Positions 35,817 through 44,441 of a stretch of DNA of 64,000 nt are shown here, piece by piece. Positions within the stretch are counted from its first letter, which is position 1. Each line of letters begins with the position of its first letter. The notes below the pieces were generated by a model. It did no database searches, was not told the origin of the DNA, and was given only the letters and a program-made list of their open reading frames with translations. The translations under genes and the position numbers were made by a program. The stretch is from Ruania rhizosphaerae (GTDB lineage Bacteria > Actinomycetota > Actinomycetes > Actinomycetales > Beutenbergiaceae), in NCBI RefSeq assembly GCF_009805705.1, contig NZ_VSMB01000001.1:124001-188000 (forward strand), in the 5' to 3' direction.

Positions 35817-36599
35817 GTGGAGAAGAACACCAAGAAGGCTGGCGCGTCGAACAAGGGAAGCCGCGCACAGACCTACCGGCCGGGCTACGAGATCGCGGCG
35901 GAGCGAATCCTCGCCCTGATCGACCGTGAGGGACACGCACCAGGCGACCGACTCCCCACCGAGAAGGACCTCGCCTCCCGCCTCGAGGTGAGCCACACCG
36001 TGGCGCGCGAGGCGATCAAGCTGCTCTCGGCCCGCGGTCAGGTTGTCACGCGCAAGGGGGCCGGCATTTTCGTCGCCAACCCCACTACCACCCTCACTCC
36101 GGGCACATGGGAACCGCTGCTGCTGCAGAACCTCGACCACGTCGAGATGCTCTACGAGGCGAGGCGGACACTCGAGGTCGAGGCAGCTGCGCAAGCGGCG
36201 AAACGCTCCAACCCTTCAGAGCTCAAGCAGATCCGGGATGCTGCCCAGGCCACGGTCGACGCGGCCGCCGAGGGAGCGTTCGACGCCTACATCGCAGCCG
36301 ACGAGCAACTCCATCTGGCGATCGCGCAGGGCTCGCACAACATGTTCTTCTGCTCACTCATCGAGAACCTCTCGGCGCTGAAGCGGCGAGTCATGACGGT
36401 CGGCTTCGAAGGTGAGGCAGGCGATGTGATCCGTCGTGGCGCGGGCGAGCATGCACGCATCGCCGCAGCCATATCGGATGGTGACGCCGACGAGGCCGGC
36501 GCAGCGATGGGCCACCACGTCGACATGGCACTGGATCAGTACCGGCAGCAAGTACAGAAGAGGCTCCTGCACGAGCCGCGCGAACCCATCGGAGAGTGA
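35817..36599 (+). CDS. GntR/FadR-family transcriptional regulator
   Basis: A 260-residue regulator with an N-terminal winged HTH (about residues 22-90: GYEIAAERILALIDREGHAPGDRLPTEKDLASRLEV context, then VSHTVAREAIKLL) and a helical FCD effector domain with the metal-binding Asp/His pattern (DEQLHLAIAQGSHN; HARIAAAI near 215). FadR-type regulators sense organic or sugar acids. The start is the GTG at 35817, 4 nt after AGGAGG; an ATG at 35802 lies before that site. The stop overlaps the sulfatase start, so the regulator is made with the sulfatase and reductase it probably controls. Confidence 0.92.
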   Translation: MEKNTKKAGASNKGSRAQTYRPGYEIAAERILALIDREGHAPGDRLPTEKDLASRLEVSHTVAREAIKLLSARGQVVTRKGAGIFVANPTTTLTPGTWEPLLLQNLDHVEMLYEARRTLEVEAAAQAAKRSNPSELKQIRDAAQATVDAAAEGAFDAYIAADEQLHLAIAQGSHNMFFCSLIENLSALKRRVMTVGFEGEAGDVIRRGAGEHARIAAAISDGDADEAGAAMGHHVDMALDQYRQQVQKRLLHEPREPIGE

Positions 36600-38074
36600 G
36601 CACCGTGTCGTCGAAGCGCCCGAACCTCCTCTATATCCTGTCCGATCAGCATGCAGCGTCGGTCATGGGATGCAGTGGAGACCCTGTCGCCCGCACACCC
36701 CACCTGGATCGGTTAGCGGACCGCGGCGTGCGCCTGACGAATCTGTACTGCCCGTCACCGATCTGCACCCCATCCCGCATGTCACTCCTGACCGGTCGCG
36801 AGCCGTATGAGAACCAGGTCTGGACGAACGAGAACATCCTCAGCGGCGCCCATGCCACCTGGCCGCACGCTCTGGGAGCCGCCGGATACCGCCCCGAGCT
36901 CGTCGGTCGCCTCCACTCCCGCGGACGCGACCAGCTGCTTGGCTACGCCGAGCGGGCAGTCGGAGACCACTCGCCCAACCACCCAGGGGGCCCAGAACCC
37001 GCTCGCGGCAGCCTCCACGGAACGAATGACCCGCTTCGGGTCAGTCTCAGCAAGACCGGAGCCGGTTCGAACCCGTACGAGTTTCACGACGAAGACGTCA
37101 CTGAGCACGCGGTGACCAGGCTGGATGAGATCGGAAGGGCACGAACCGCCGGCGACAGCACACCGTTCGCCCTCTCCATCGGCCTCATGCTCCCGCACCA
37201 GCCCTATGTGGCCAACCGGGAGGACTACGACTTGTTTGACGGCGCAGTGCCCCCACCCCGGTACCCGTCTGTGTCCGAGCACCCATACCACGCGGGGTGG
37301 CGAGCAGAGACGGGAATCGACGACGTCACCGCCGACGAGTCCAGCCGCGCCAGAACCGCGTACTACGCCTTGGTGTATCGCATGGACGCCATGATCGGAC
37401 GGATCCTCGACGCGCTTGACCGGAACGACCTGGCTGAGGACACCTTCGTCATCTATCTCTCGGACCACGGGGATCACTTGGGAGAGCACGGACTCTGGTG
37501 GAAGCAGACGTTCTTCGAGGAGTCCGTTCGCATCCCCGGCATCGTGTCCTGGCCGGGCCACCTGCCGGCCGGCACGACCTGCGACCGGGTGGCGTCCGGA
37601 ACGGATCTGACGGCAACTCTCCTGGACGCTGCGGGTGCACCTGCCCTGCCGAACAGTTCCGCGCGTTCTATGATCCCGATCCTGACGGAGAACACCGCGA
37701 ACTCCAGCGCATGGGAAGACCGGGCATTCTCCGAGTACGTGACCACGAGCGGTCGCACCCACCGGATGCTCCGGCGCGATCGTTGGAAGTTCTGCTACTA
37801 CGCCGATCAGCCGGAGCAGCTCTTCGATCTGGAGTCCGATCCACACGAGCAGGTCGATCTTGGCCAGCACCCCGACTACGCGACGATCGTCGCCGAACTA
37901 CGCATGGACCTTCTCCACGACTGGGACCCGGAGACCGTTCAGCGTCTCTGTGCGGAGAGCGCACGCGATCTCGAGGTGCTCCGGGTCTGGGCTGAACGCG
38001 TCGAGCCTCCCGAGCAGCATCGATGGCTGATGGAAGAGAGCATGAGCCGCCTGGACCAGCCGCAACCGGCGTGA
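36596..38074 (+). CDS. Sulfatase (formylglycine-dependent), second copy
   Basis: A 492-residue type I sulfatase, distinct from the 28089 copy. The modification motif CTPSR (Cys57) and the N-terminal YILSDQH metal site are present, with YLSDHGDHLGEHGLWW at about 286-300. No signal peptide. The GTG start overlaps the regulator stop (GTGA) and the stop overlaps the aldo/keto reductase start (GTGA), so the three are translated as a unit. Two different sulfatases in one locus imply a glycan sulfated at more than one position. Confidence 0.94.
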   Translation: MSTVSSKRPNLLYILSDQHAASVMGCSGDPVARTPHLDRLADRGVRLTNLYCPSPICTPSRMSLLTGREPYENQVWTNENILSGAHATWPHALGAAGYRPELVGRLHSRGRDQLLGYAERAVGDHSPNHPGGPEPARGSLHGTNDPLRVSLSKTGAGSNPYEFHDEDVTEHAVTRLDEIGRARTAGDSTPFALSIGLMLPHQPYVANREDYDLFDGAVPPPRYPSVSEHPYHAGWRAETGIDDVTADESSRARTAYYALVYRMDAMIGRILDALDRNDLAEDTFVIYLSDHGDHLGEHGLWWKQTFFEESVRIPGIVSWPGHLPAGTTCDRVASGTDLTATLLDAAGAPALPNSSARSMIPILTENTANSSAWEDRAFSEYVTTSGRTHRMLRRDRWKFCYYADQPEQLFDLESDPHEQVDLGQHPDYATIVAELRMDLLHDWDPETVQRLCAESARDLEVLRVWAERVEPPEQHRWLMEESMSRLDQPQPA

Positions 38075-39048
38075 CACCCCCGGAGCGGATGTCCCTGTTC
38101 AGCGGCTCGGTGACCACGTCCGGTCAGATTCCGCTCTCACTCGGTTGCGCTCAACTGGGCAATCTCCATCGACACTTGAGCGATGAGAGCGCCGCATCGA
38201 TCGTCGAATCGGCGTGGGACCACGGTCTCCGATACTTCGACACGGCACCCCACTACGGGCTCGGCCTGTCGGAGCGACGGCTCGGGCAGTCTCTGCGCGG
38301 GCGACCGCGTGGCTCCTTCATCATATCGACGAAGGTCGGACGCCTGCTGGAACCGCGTTCAGTTGACGGCATGCCCAGCCGCGATCACCTCCACGATGTG
38401 CCCGCCACACACGAACGCGTCTGGGACTTCAGCCGGGACGGTGTGCGGCGCTCGCTCGAGGAGAGCCTCGAGCGACTCGGGATGGATCGCGTGGACGTCG
38501 TGTACCTCCACGACCCGGATGACCACGCCGCGGAGGCCCTGGATGACGCCTACCCGGCACTGGAAGAGCTCCGCGCTCAAGGAGTGGTGCGCGCCATCGG
38601 CGCAGGCATGAACCAGTCGGCACTGCTCACCCGGTTCGTCCGCGAGACCGACATGGACGTGGTCATGATCGCGGGTCGCCTCACCTTGCTGGACAGCTCG
38701 GCCACCGACGACCTGGTGCCGGCGTGCTCCGATCGTGGCGTCGGCATTGCTGCGGCAGGCGTGTTCAACTCGGGAGTCCTCGCCACGCTCGGCTCGGATG
38801 AGCCCGTGACCTACGACTACGCGCCCGCACCCGATGCCGTGCTCCACCGAGCGCGGCGCATCCAGGATCTCTGCCACTGCTATGGCACGGACCTCGTGGC
38901 GGTTGCACTCCAGTTCCCGCTCAGGTTCGGACCGGTCGCGACCGTCACAGTGGGCTGCAACAGCGCCGAGCAAGTCGCGAGCAATGTCGCAGCCGTGCAC
39001 GCACCAGTCCCGGCGGGACTGTGGGAAGCACTCCAGCTGCAGCATTAA
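38071..39048 (+). CDS. Aldo/keto reductase (candidate L-fucose / D-threo-aldose 1-dehydrogenase)
   Basis: A 325-residue TIM-barrel oxidoreductase of the aldo/keto reductase superfamily: LGCAQLGNL at the start, YFDTAPHYGLGLSERRLGQ (Asp/Tyr of the catalytic tetrad), STKVGR (Lys) and VVYLHDPDD (His). The subfamily with RLLEPR and GVVRAIGAGMNQ resembles D-threo-aldose 1-dehydrogenases, which oxidise L-fucose to the lactone. The GTG at 38071 overlaps the sulfatase stop; an ATG at 38089 is an alternative. The fuconolactonase at 23552 would process the product. Confidence 0.85.
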   Translation: MTPPERMSLFSGSVTTSGQIPLSLGCAQLGNLHRHLSDESAASIVESAWDHGLRYFDTAPHYGLGLSERRLGQSLRGRPRGSFIISTKVGRLLEPRSVDGMPSRDHLHDVPATHERVWDFSRDGVRRSLEESLERLGMDRVDVVYLHDPDDHAAEALDDAYPALEELRAQGVVRAIGAGMNQSALLTRFVRETDMDVVMIAGRLTLLDSSATDDLVPACSDRGVGIAAAGVFNSGVLATLGSDEPVTYDYAPAPDAVLHRARRIQDLCHCYGTDLVAVALQFPLRFGPVATVTVGCNSAEQVASNVAAVHAPVPAGLWEALQLQH

Positions 39049-39121
39049 TGCTATCTATAGGAAGCCGGTTTGCGCTTGAATAGCATCTACTGTTGCCTGT
39101 CATGCTCACATCTGGCATGAT
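39041..39121 (+). promoter_or_regulatory. Promoter and palindrome cluster before the secreted GH-like gene
   Basis: Contains AGCATTAATGCT (39041-39052, perfect palindrome), CTATCTATAG, and GAATAGCATCTAC (39078-39090); ATGCTAT and ATAGCAT form an inverted pair. TTGCCT (39093-39098), 17 nt, CATGAT (39116-39121) is a fair promoter. The CATCTAC word also occurs at the GntR promoter (TTACCATCTAC, 35791-35801). Confidence 0.4.
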
Positions 39122-39284
39122 TATCAGCGTCAGAGCCGACAGCGTTCGAGATGACTGGGCGATAGACCCTATCCATTGGGTCGCCAGGAACGCCGTTCCG
39201 CACGGCAGGAGCCAGCGCGGTCCACTCACGTCCCCCGTGAGTCCGGAGGCAGATGCTCACCCGCAACAAGGAGGTTCAGCGGCC

Positions 39285-41366
39285 ATGACCACGAACACAC
39301 CGATCGACCGTGAGGCGGGCTCACCCACCGGCCCCGCCCGGCGTACCGTTCTCGGCCTGGGTGCCGCCACGGCCGGCTGGTTCCTCGTGCCGACACCTGC
39401 GATCGCAGCACCGGGCGCACGCACACCACCGCACGCCACGTCGGGCAGCGGAACCGGGCGCGGCGTCCCGTTCTGGTACGACGCGAACCGCGTCCAGGGG
39501 CACACGCGCCTGATGATCGACCGCTATCACGACACTCCCCAGTTCTCCGACGCTGCCGAGCGCTTCCAGCAGCTGGGGGCCGGCGCGTTCACACGTCACG
39601 CCAAATTCGGCGACGAGCAGCCCTGGTGGCCCACGGCACTCCCACTCGGGCCGGACGGCAACCCCCTCTCGGACCACGACCGCATCATCAGGGGCGTGGA
39701 GGTCGAGGCGGGACGGAACATTCCGCAGGAGTACATCGACTATGCGCATAGCCTCGGCATGCGGGTCATCGCGTACTACTGGCACATGTCGGAGGCCTGG
39801 TACCGGGACAACGAACCCTCCTACATCTGCCGCACGCCCGACGGCGACCCGCTCGAACACGGGAGAGGTACCCACCTCGACATCACCGGTCCGTACGGCG
39901 ACGTCGTGCTGACCCGACTACGTGAGCTCGCCGCGATGGGGGCCGACGGGTTCTTTTTCGACGAGAACCACCTCCCCCAGGTGGGTGCCTGGGGGTCGAC
40001 GCTTGCACTTGACTGGGAATCCGAGACAAGCACTCCAGCGCCCGTCCCCCCAGGCGACCCGTCATCGTGGCCCACCTGGCCGCCCGAGACCTGGAACGAC
40101 CCGTCCTACCTCGCCTATCTCGACTTCCGGGCACGCCGGATCGAGGACACGTTCCAGTACTGGATGGACGACGTTAAAGCCGACTATCCGGAGATCGTCT
40201 TCATCATCAGCGCGACCGAGCTGCCGGGGATGACGAGGCGGGGAATGACCACGCGACTCGCTCGAGTCGCTGACTCGGCGAAGAACGAGTTCGACACCGC
40301 CTGGAAGCACAACTACAGCTACAACGTCTTCCTGGACTACCCCGACCTGCTGCAACCCGCGCACCATGTCCGCCAGGCACTGAGCTTCTCAGTGATGCGG
40401 GACTCCTCGGACGGTCGCCCTCCGCTGATCTGGGTGACAGGCTTGCCGAACGAAGACCACGCGGAGGGATTCGCCGCTTCCGTCACCACTTTCGGCGGCA
40501 TCGCCAGCATGGACACGCAAGAAGGTACGACCCTGATCGGCGAGGACCCGCCGGCCTGGCCGGACGGACTGAAGACCCCGCTCGCCGGCTTGGAGGCGGC
40601 GTTCGAGCTCGGCACCGCGATCTCGCCGCGCCTGGCGGGTACCAGGCCAGTCCGCTGGGCCGCCGTGCACTACAGCGAACGGATCCGCAATGCACGTGAG
40701 GGAGACTTCCGCGCTGCGTGGGAAGAGGTCATCTGGCCGACGATCGGTGTGTACCAGACCGTGACAGAGGACGGGTTGCCCATCGGGATCGTGAATGACC
40801 ATCAGCTCGCTGAGAACGAGCTGGACGGGTATCAGGTACTCATCCTGCCGAACCCCACCGAGCTCACGGGTGCAGAACAAGCGGCGGTGGACGACTTCAC
40901 TGCCGGTGGGGGCGCGGTCATTACGATGGACCCGTCGTGGGAGTGGAGCACCGAAGCCGGGAACCCGCTTGCGGCCGCATCGCTGCGCACCGCGCTCGCG
41001 CCCCACACCGGTTCGGCAACCGTTCAAGTCGTGGGTGGCCCAGCCGGACGGTACGGCGTTGCCTACGAACGTCAGGCACACACGTACACGATCGCGATCA
41101 CCAACGACTTCAGTTGGGTTCAGGACTCGGGCTATGCCAAACGCTGGGGAGACGGCACGATCAACCCCGCAGCTCCACCCGCCGAAGGTCTCTCGGTCCA
41201 TCTGCGCGACATGCCGAACGTGAACGCCCTCGCAGCAACTGATGCGGTCAGCGGCGAAGACCTCGACGTCGTCGCAACCGCGGACGGTGTGCGAGTGGAC
41301 GTCCCCGCCTTCGATCGGATGGCCTGCATCGTGGTCTCCTGCGGGAACACGAACCAGCCGTCGTGA
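39285..41366 (+). CDS. Secreted glycoside-hydrolase-like protein (GHL6 / beta-galactosidase-trimerisation type)
   Basis: A 693-residue exported protein. The N-terminus has a twin-arginine motif (ARRTVLGLG) and an AIAAPG cleavage region. Residues about 55-420 look like a hydrolase TIM barrel (YIDYAHSLGMRVIAYYWHM, then HLDITGPYGD and GADGFFFDENHLP with an Asp-Glu pair that could be catalytic). Residues about 490-590 resemble the flavodoxin-like trimerisation domain of GH42 enzymes. The family assignment is tentative. The ATG at 39285 follows AAGGAGG (39268-39274). Only clearly secreted enzyme of the locus, so it may make the first cut in the polymer. Confidence 0.65.
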   Translation: MTTNTPIDREAGSPTGPARRTVLGLGAATAGWFLVPTPAIAAPGARTPPHATSGSGTGRGVPFWYDANRVQGHTRLMIDRYHDTPQFSDAAERFQQLGAGAFTRHAKFGDEQPWWPTALPLGPDGNPLSDHDRIIRGVEVEAGRNIPQEYIDYAHSLGMRVIAYYWHMSEAWYRDNEPSYICRTPDGDPLEHGRGTHLDITGPYGDVVLTRLRELAAMGADGFFFDENHLPQVGAWGSTLALDWESETSTPAPVPPGDPSSWPTWPPETWNDPSYLAYLDFRARRIEDTFQYWMDDVKADYPEIVFIISATELPGMTRRGMTTRLARVADSAKNEFDTAWKHNYSYNVFLDYPDLLQPAHHVRQALSFSVMRDSSDGRPPLIWVTGLPNEDHAEGFAASVTTFGGIASMDTQEGTTLIGEDPPAWPDGLKTPLAGLEAAFELGTAISPRLAGTRPVRWAAVHYSERIRNAREGDFRAAWEEVIWPTIGVYQTVTEDGLPIGIVNDHQLAENELDGYQVLILPNPTELTGAEQAAVDDFTAGGGAVITMDPSWEWSTEAGNPLAAASLRTALAPHTGSATVQVVGGPAGRYGVAYERQAHTYTIAITNDFSWVQDSGYAKRWGDGTINPAAPPAEGLSVHLRDMPNVNALAATDAVSGEDLDVVATADGVRVDVPAFDRMACIVVSCGNTNQPS

Positions 41367-41372
41367 CCTCCT

Positions 41373-41425
41373 GAGCCGGCCGGCCGGGCAATCCTCAGCA
41401 GGCAGGATGCCCGGCCGGCCGGCTC
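41373..41425. terminator. Strong hairpin terminator after the GH-like gene
   Basis: Perfect 18-bp stem (41373-41390 with 41408-41425), almost entirely G/C with repeated CCGG, and a 17-nt loop. GTTTCG follows. It ends the glycan locus before the SDR gene. Confidence 0.8.
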
Positions 41426-41500
41426 GTTTCGTCCTGGGGTACCGTCGTGTCCTGCCCACCGGCGAAACCATCCCCGCTGTCGATAGGAAACCGGCACACC

Positions 41501-42247
41501 GTGACCTCACCCCCCGCGGAACAACCTGTCGTCGTCATCACCGGCGGCTCGGCTGGCATCGGCCGGGCCGTCGGTGAGCGCCTACACCGCTCCGGGTACC
41601 AGGTGGTGAGCCTGTCCCGTCAGGCGGCCGACCCCGAGTCGGACTGGGTGCCGGACGTCCAGCACGAGGTGGACGTGGCCGATGCCGACGGCGTCGCTAC
41701 CGTCGCCGCGCGGGTACTGTCGGAGCAGGGCCGGGTGGACGCCGTGGTCACGTGCGCCGGGACCGTCACCCGAGGCGACCTCATCGAGACCTCAGCCGGA
41801 CAGGCAGAGCGACAGATCGCCGTCAACCTGCTCGGGACGATGAACGCCTGCCGCGCCTTCGCCCCGGCGTTGCGGGCCCCTCAGGGCGCCATCGTCACCC
41901 TGAGTTCCTCGATCGCGGCCAACCCGCAGGGCTCGGTGAGCGCGTACGCGGCCGCGAAGGGCGGCGTGGAGTCCTTCAGCCGTGCCCTCGCTCTGGAGCT
42001 GGCGCCGGTGCGGGTGAACGTGGTGCGCCCCTCGCTGGTCGACACCGGCATCTGGGTGAGCGGCGGCCTGGACCCCGACGCCTACTCCACCCTGATCGCC
42101 ACCCGGAGCACTGAGTACCCCCTCGGCCGAGTGGGGCGCCCGGAGGACGTCGCGGCCGCCGTCGCGTTCCTGCTCTCCGAAGACGCCGCCTGGATCACCG
42201 GCACCGTGCTCCCGGTCGACGGCGGCGCCGACCTCATCGGCCGCTAG
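41501..42247 (+). CDS. Short-chain dehydrogenase/reductase
   Basis: A 248-residue SDR with the cofactor motif ITGGSAGIGRAVG near the N-terminus, NxxG-like VTCAGTV, catalytic Ser in VTLSSSIA and YAAAK (Tyr/Lys) and the C-terminal TGTVLPVDGGADL that closes classical SDRs. The start is uncertain: the frame is open from 41447, but the GTG at 41501 begins just before the first strand. Alone in its transcript. Substrate unknown. Confidence 0.9.
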   Translation: MTSPPAEQPVVVITGGSAGIGRAVGERLHRSGYQVVSLSRQAADPESDWVPDVQHEVDVADADGVATVAARVLSEQGRVDAVVTCAGTVTRGDLIETSAGQAERQIAVNLLGTMNACRAFAPALRAPQGAIVTLSSSIAANPQGSVSAYAAAKGGVESFSRALALELAPVRVNVVRPSLVDTGIWVSGGLDPDAYSTLIATRSTEYPLGRVGRPEDVAAAVAFLLSEDAAWITGTVLPVDGGADLIGR

Positions 42248-42255
42248 CCCACCCA

Positions 42256-42362
42256 GGAATCACACGTCGATCTGGCGGGCCGCTCCAGGAATCAATCGTC
42301 GATCTGGCGCCCTCATCCCCGGGCATCGCCCGCCCCGGCCAGCCACATCGACGAGTGATTTC
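42256..42362. repeat. Dispersed repeat family, locus B
   Basis: Direct copies at 42256-42277 and 42288-42309 and an inverted copy at 42343-42362 (CCACATCGACGAGTGATTTC), between convergent genes. The inverted copy overlaps the stop codon of the thioesterase gene (42361-42363). Same unit as at 7181-7267 and 54966-55102. Confidence 0.85.
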
Positions 42363-42789
42363 AGGACGGGGCGACCGCCGTGCTGTACAACCCTCGCGCC
42401 ACGGCTAGCTTCTTCCCGTCGCCGTTGGTGACCACCGCATCGGCCACCCCGAGCGAGCGCCCGCGCCGCACCACGGTGCCGGTCGCCAGCAGCCGGTCCC
42501 CCGGCCGTGCCGGGCGCAGGTAGTCCACCCGCAGGTCGATCGTGGGCAGCCCGACGCCGAGCTCGGTCACCAGCGCGAAATCCCCGGCCACATCCAGCAG
42601 CGTGGCGAGGATGCCGCCGTGCACGTAGCTGCCGTCGACGTCGGCGGTCAGCTCGTCGCGGCAGTCCATCGCGATCTCCACCTCCCCCGGCGCCGCGCGC
42701 ACCAGCTCCAGCCCGAGCCACCGGTGATAGGCAGGGGTGGTGAGCAGTCGCTCGACGGTCTCGCTATCCACCAGGGATGTCTCGGTCAT
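42361..42789 (-). CDS. PaaI-family hotdog thioesterase
   Basis: A 142-residue single-hotdog-domain acyl-CoA thioesterase. The core segment YVHGGILATLLDVAGDFAL (about residues 52-70) holds the HGG motif of PaaI-type enzymes. ATG overlaps the stop of the AMP ligase (ATGA). It would hydrolyse the CoA ester made by the ligase, or proof-read it. Last gene of a three-gene leftward operon. Confidence 0.9.
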   Translation of the reverse strand: MTETSLVDSETVERLLTTPAYHRWLGLELVRAAPGEVEIAMDCRDELTADVDGSYVHGGILATLLDVAGDFALVTELGVGLPTIDLRVDYLRPARPGDRLLATGTVVRRGRSLGVADAVVTNGDGKKLAVARGLYSTAVAPS

Positions 42790-44441
42790 GTGCTCTCCTC
42801 CGTCTGCACGTTCTGCGGCACGTTCTCCTGCGCCCCGCCCTGCACGTTCTCCTGGGCCAGCGCACTCAACCGGGCGTAGTCCACCTTCCCGGTCCCACCC
42901 AGCGGCAGCTCATCGAGGAACCACACCCGCCGCGGGTGCGCGTGCGCCGCCCCATGGGTGAGCGCGTACTGCTTCACCTCGTCCTCGGTCAGCCCCTCGG
43001 CCACCACGAACGCCGCCGGCACCTGCCCCTTACGCTCGTGCGGGATCGGCACCACCGCTGCCTGCCCCGCTCCGGGCATCGTGCGCAGCAGCTTCTCCAC
43101 CTCCAGTGGGTACACGTTTTCCCCGCCCACATTCATCATGTCGTCCGCGCGGCCCAGCACCCGCAGGTACCCGTCAGCATCCGCAGCGGCCAGGTCACCC
43201 GTGCGCAGCCACCCGTCGGAGATCCGCTCCGCCGTCACCTCCGGCAACCGGTGGTACCCGGCGGTCACGCCGGGGTTACGCACCCAGAGCTCCCCCACCT
43301 CGCCCACAGGAAGATCACGGGCCTGGGCGAGCTGCGCCGTCGGGAGATCGGGATCGAGCACCCGCACCTCGCACCCCGGCAGCGGCAGCCCGGCCCGCCC
43401 GTAACGCGGCGAATCGGTGCGCGGATTCATCAGCACCTGCGGCCCACCCTCGGTGAGCCCGTACGCCTCGATCACCGGCACCCCGAGCCCCGCGGCGAAC
43501 CGCTGCCCGAGCGCATCCGAGAGCGGCGCCGACCCGCAGATCACGAACCGCAGCGAGCTCAGGTCGTGCCGGAGGTGCTCGCCACTCCCCAGCAGCATCT
43601 CGTAGGTCGCCGGCACCCCGGTGGTGTACGTACAGCGGTGCTCGGCCACCTCCACGGGGATGCCGGCCGGGTCCGGTCGGCGCCCGATCACGATCGTGCC
43701 GCCCACCAGCAGCAGCGGCTTGACCACGCAGATCATCGCGTTCTTGTGATAGAGCGGTGCGGTGATCAGGCCGCGGTCGTCGCCCGCGAGCTCCCACACC
43801 CGCGCCACGGTGCTCGCGTTCCACGTCTGCCCGGCGTGCGTGAGCAGGCACCCCTTCGGGTTGCCGGTGGATCCGGAGGTGTAGGGCTGCAGGCAGATGT
43901 CCCCGGGCCGCACGGGCTGCGGTCCGTCAGCCCCCGACGGCGGAGCCTGCGTCCCGTCGGCTTCGCGCCACCCGTCCGTGGTTGCCTGGAGCGTGGGCAC
44001 CTCGGCTGGTGCCGCGAGCTCGGTCGCTCGCTCGGCCAGCGGGTCGTGAGTGAGGAGCACCCGGGGTTCGGCGTCGGCCATCACATGCTCGAGCGAGGCG
44101 CGCCCGGCGCGGGTGTTGAGGGGAACGGCGACCGCACCGATCCAGATCGTGGCGAGCAGCGCCTCGACGAATCGGTGATCGTTGCCGAACAATAGCGCCA
44201 CCCGGTCGCCCGGCCCGACCCCGAGGCCACGCAAGGTCGCTGCGGTGGTGCGGACCGCCGTCGTGAGCTGACGGTAGGTGACCACCTCCGACCCCTGCAG
44301 GATCGCGGGGCGGCCGGGGTGGTCAGCGGCGCCGGCAAGGAGGCGGACGGCGAGATTGTCAGCGAGGTGGGGCCCATCGCCGTGCGTGCCTGAATCGTGT
44401 GGAGTGCCTGCGGCGCTGCCGGGGGCCTCGCCCTGCGTCAC
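42786..44441 (-). CDS. AMP-dependent acyl-CoA synthetase/ligase
   Basis: A 551-residue ANL-superfamily enzyme that activates a carboxylic acid to its CoA thioester. Motifs are in order: YTSGSTGNPKG (P-loop), the EAYGLTEGGP core, WLRTGDLAAADADGYL and the Lys-containing GTGKVDYARL near the end. The frame extends upstream to 44678, but the GTG at 44441 overlaps the stop of the oxidoreductase (GTGA) and begins a normal N-terminus. An odd Gln/Glu/Asn-Val-rich tail of about 20 residues with three copies of Q(E)NV follows the catalytic Lys region. Confidence 0.92.
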   Translation of the reverse strand: MTQGEAPGSAAGTPHDSGTHGDGPHLADNLAVRLLAGAADHPGRPAILQGSEVVTYRQLTTAVRTTAATLRGLGVGPGDRVALLFGNDHRFVEALLATIWIGAVAVPLNTRAGRASLEHVMADAEPRVLLTHDPLAERATELAAPAEVPTLQATTDGWREADGTQAPPSGADGPQPVRPGDICLQPYTSGSTGNPKGCLLTHAGQTWNASTVARVWELAGDDRGLITAPLYHKNAMICVVKPLLLVGGTIVIGRRPDPAGIPVEVAEHRCTYTTGVPATYEMLLGSGEHLRHDLSSLRFVICGSAPLSDALGQRFAAGLGVPVIEAYGLTEGGPQVLMNPRTDSPRYGRAGLPLPGCEVRVLDPDLPTAQLAQARDLPVGEVGELWVRNPGVTAGYHRLPEVTAERISDGWLRTGDLAAADADGYLRVLGRADDMMNVGGENVYPLEVEKLLRTMPGAGQAAVVPIPHERKGQVPAAFVVAEGLTEDEVKQYALTHGAAHAHPRRVWFLDELPLGGTGKVDYARLSALAQENVQGGAQENVPQNVQTEEST

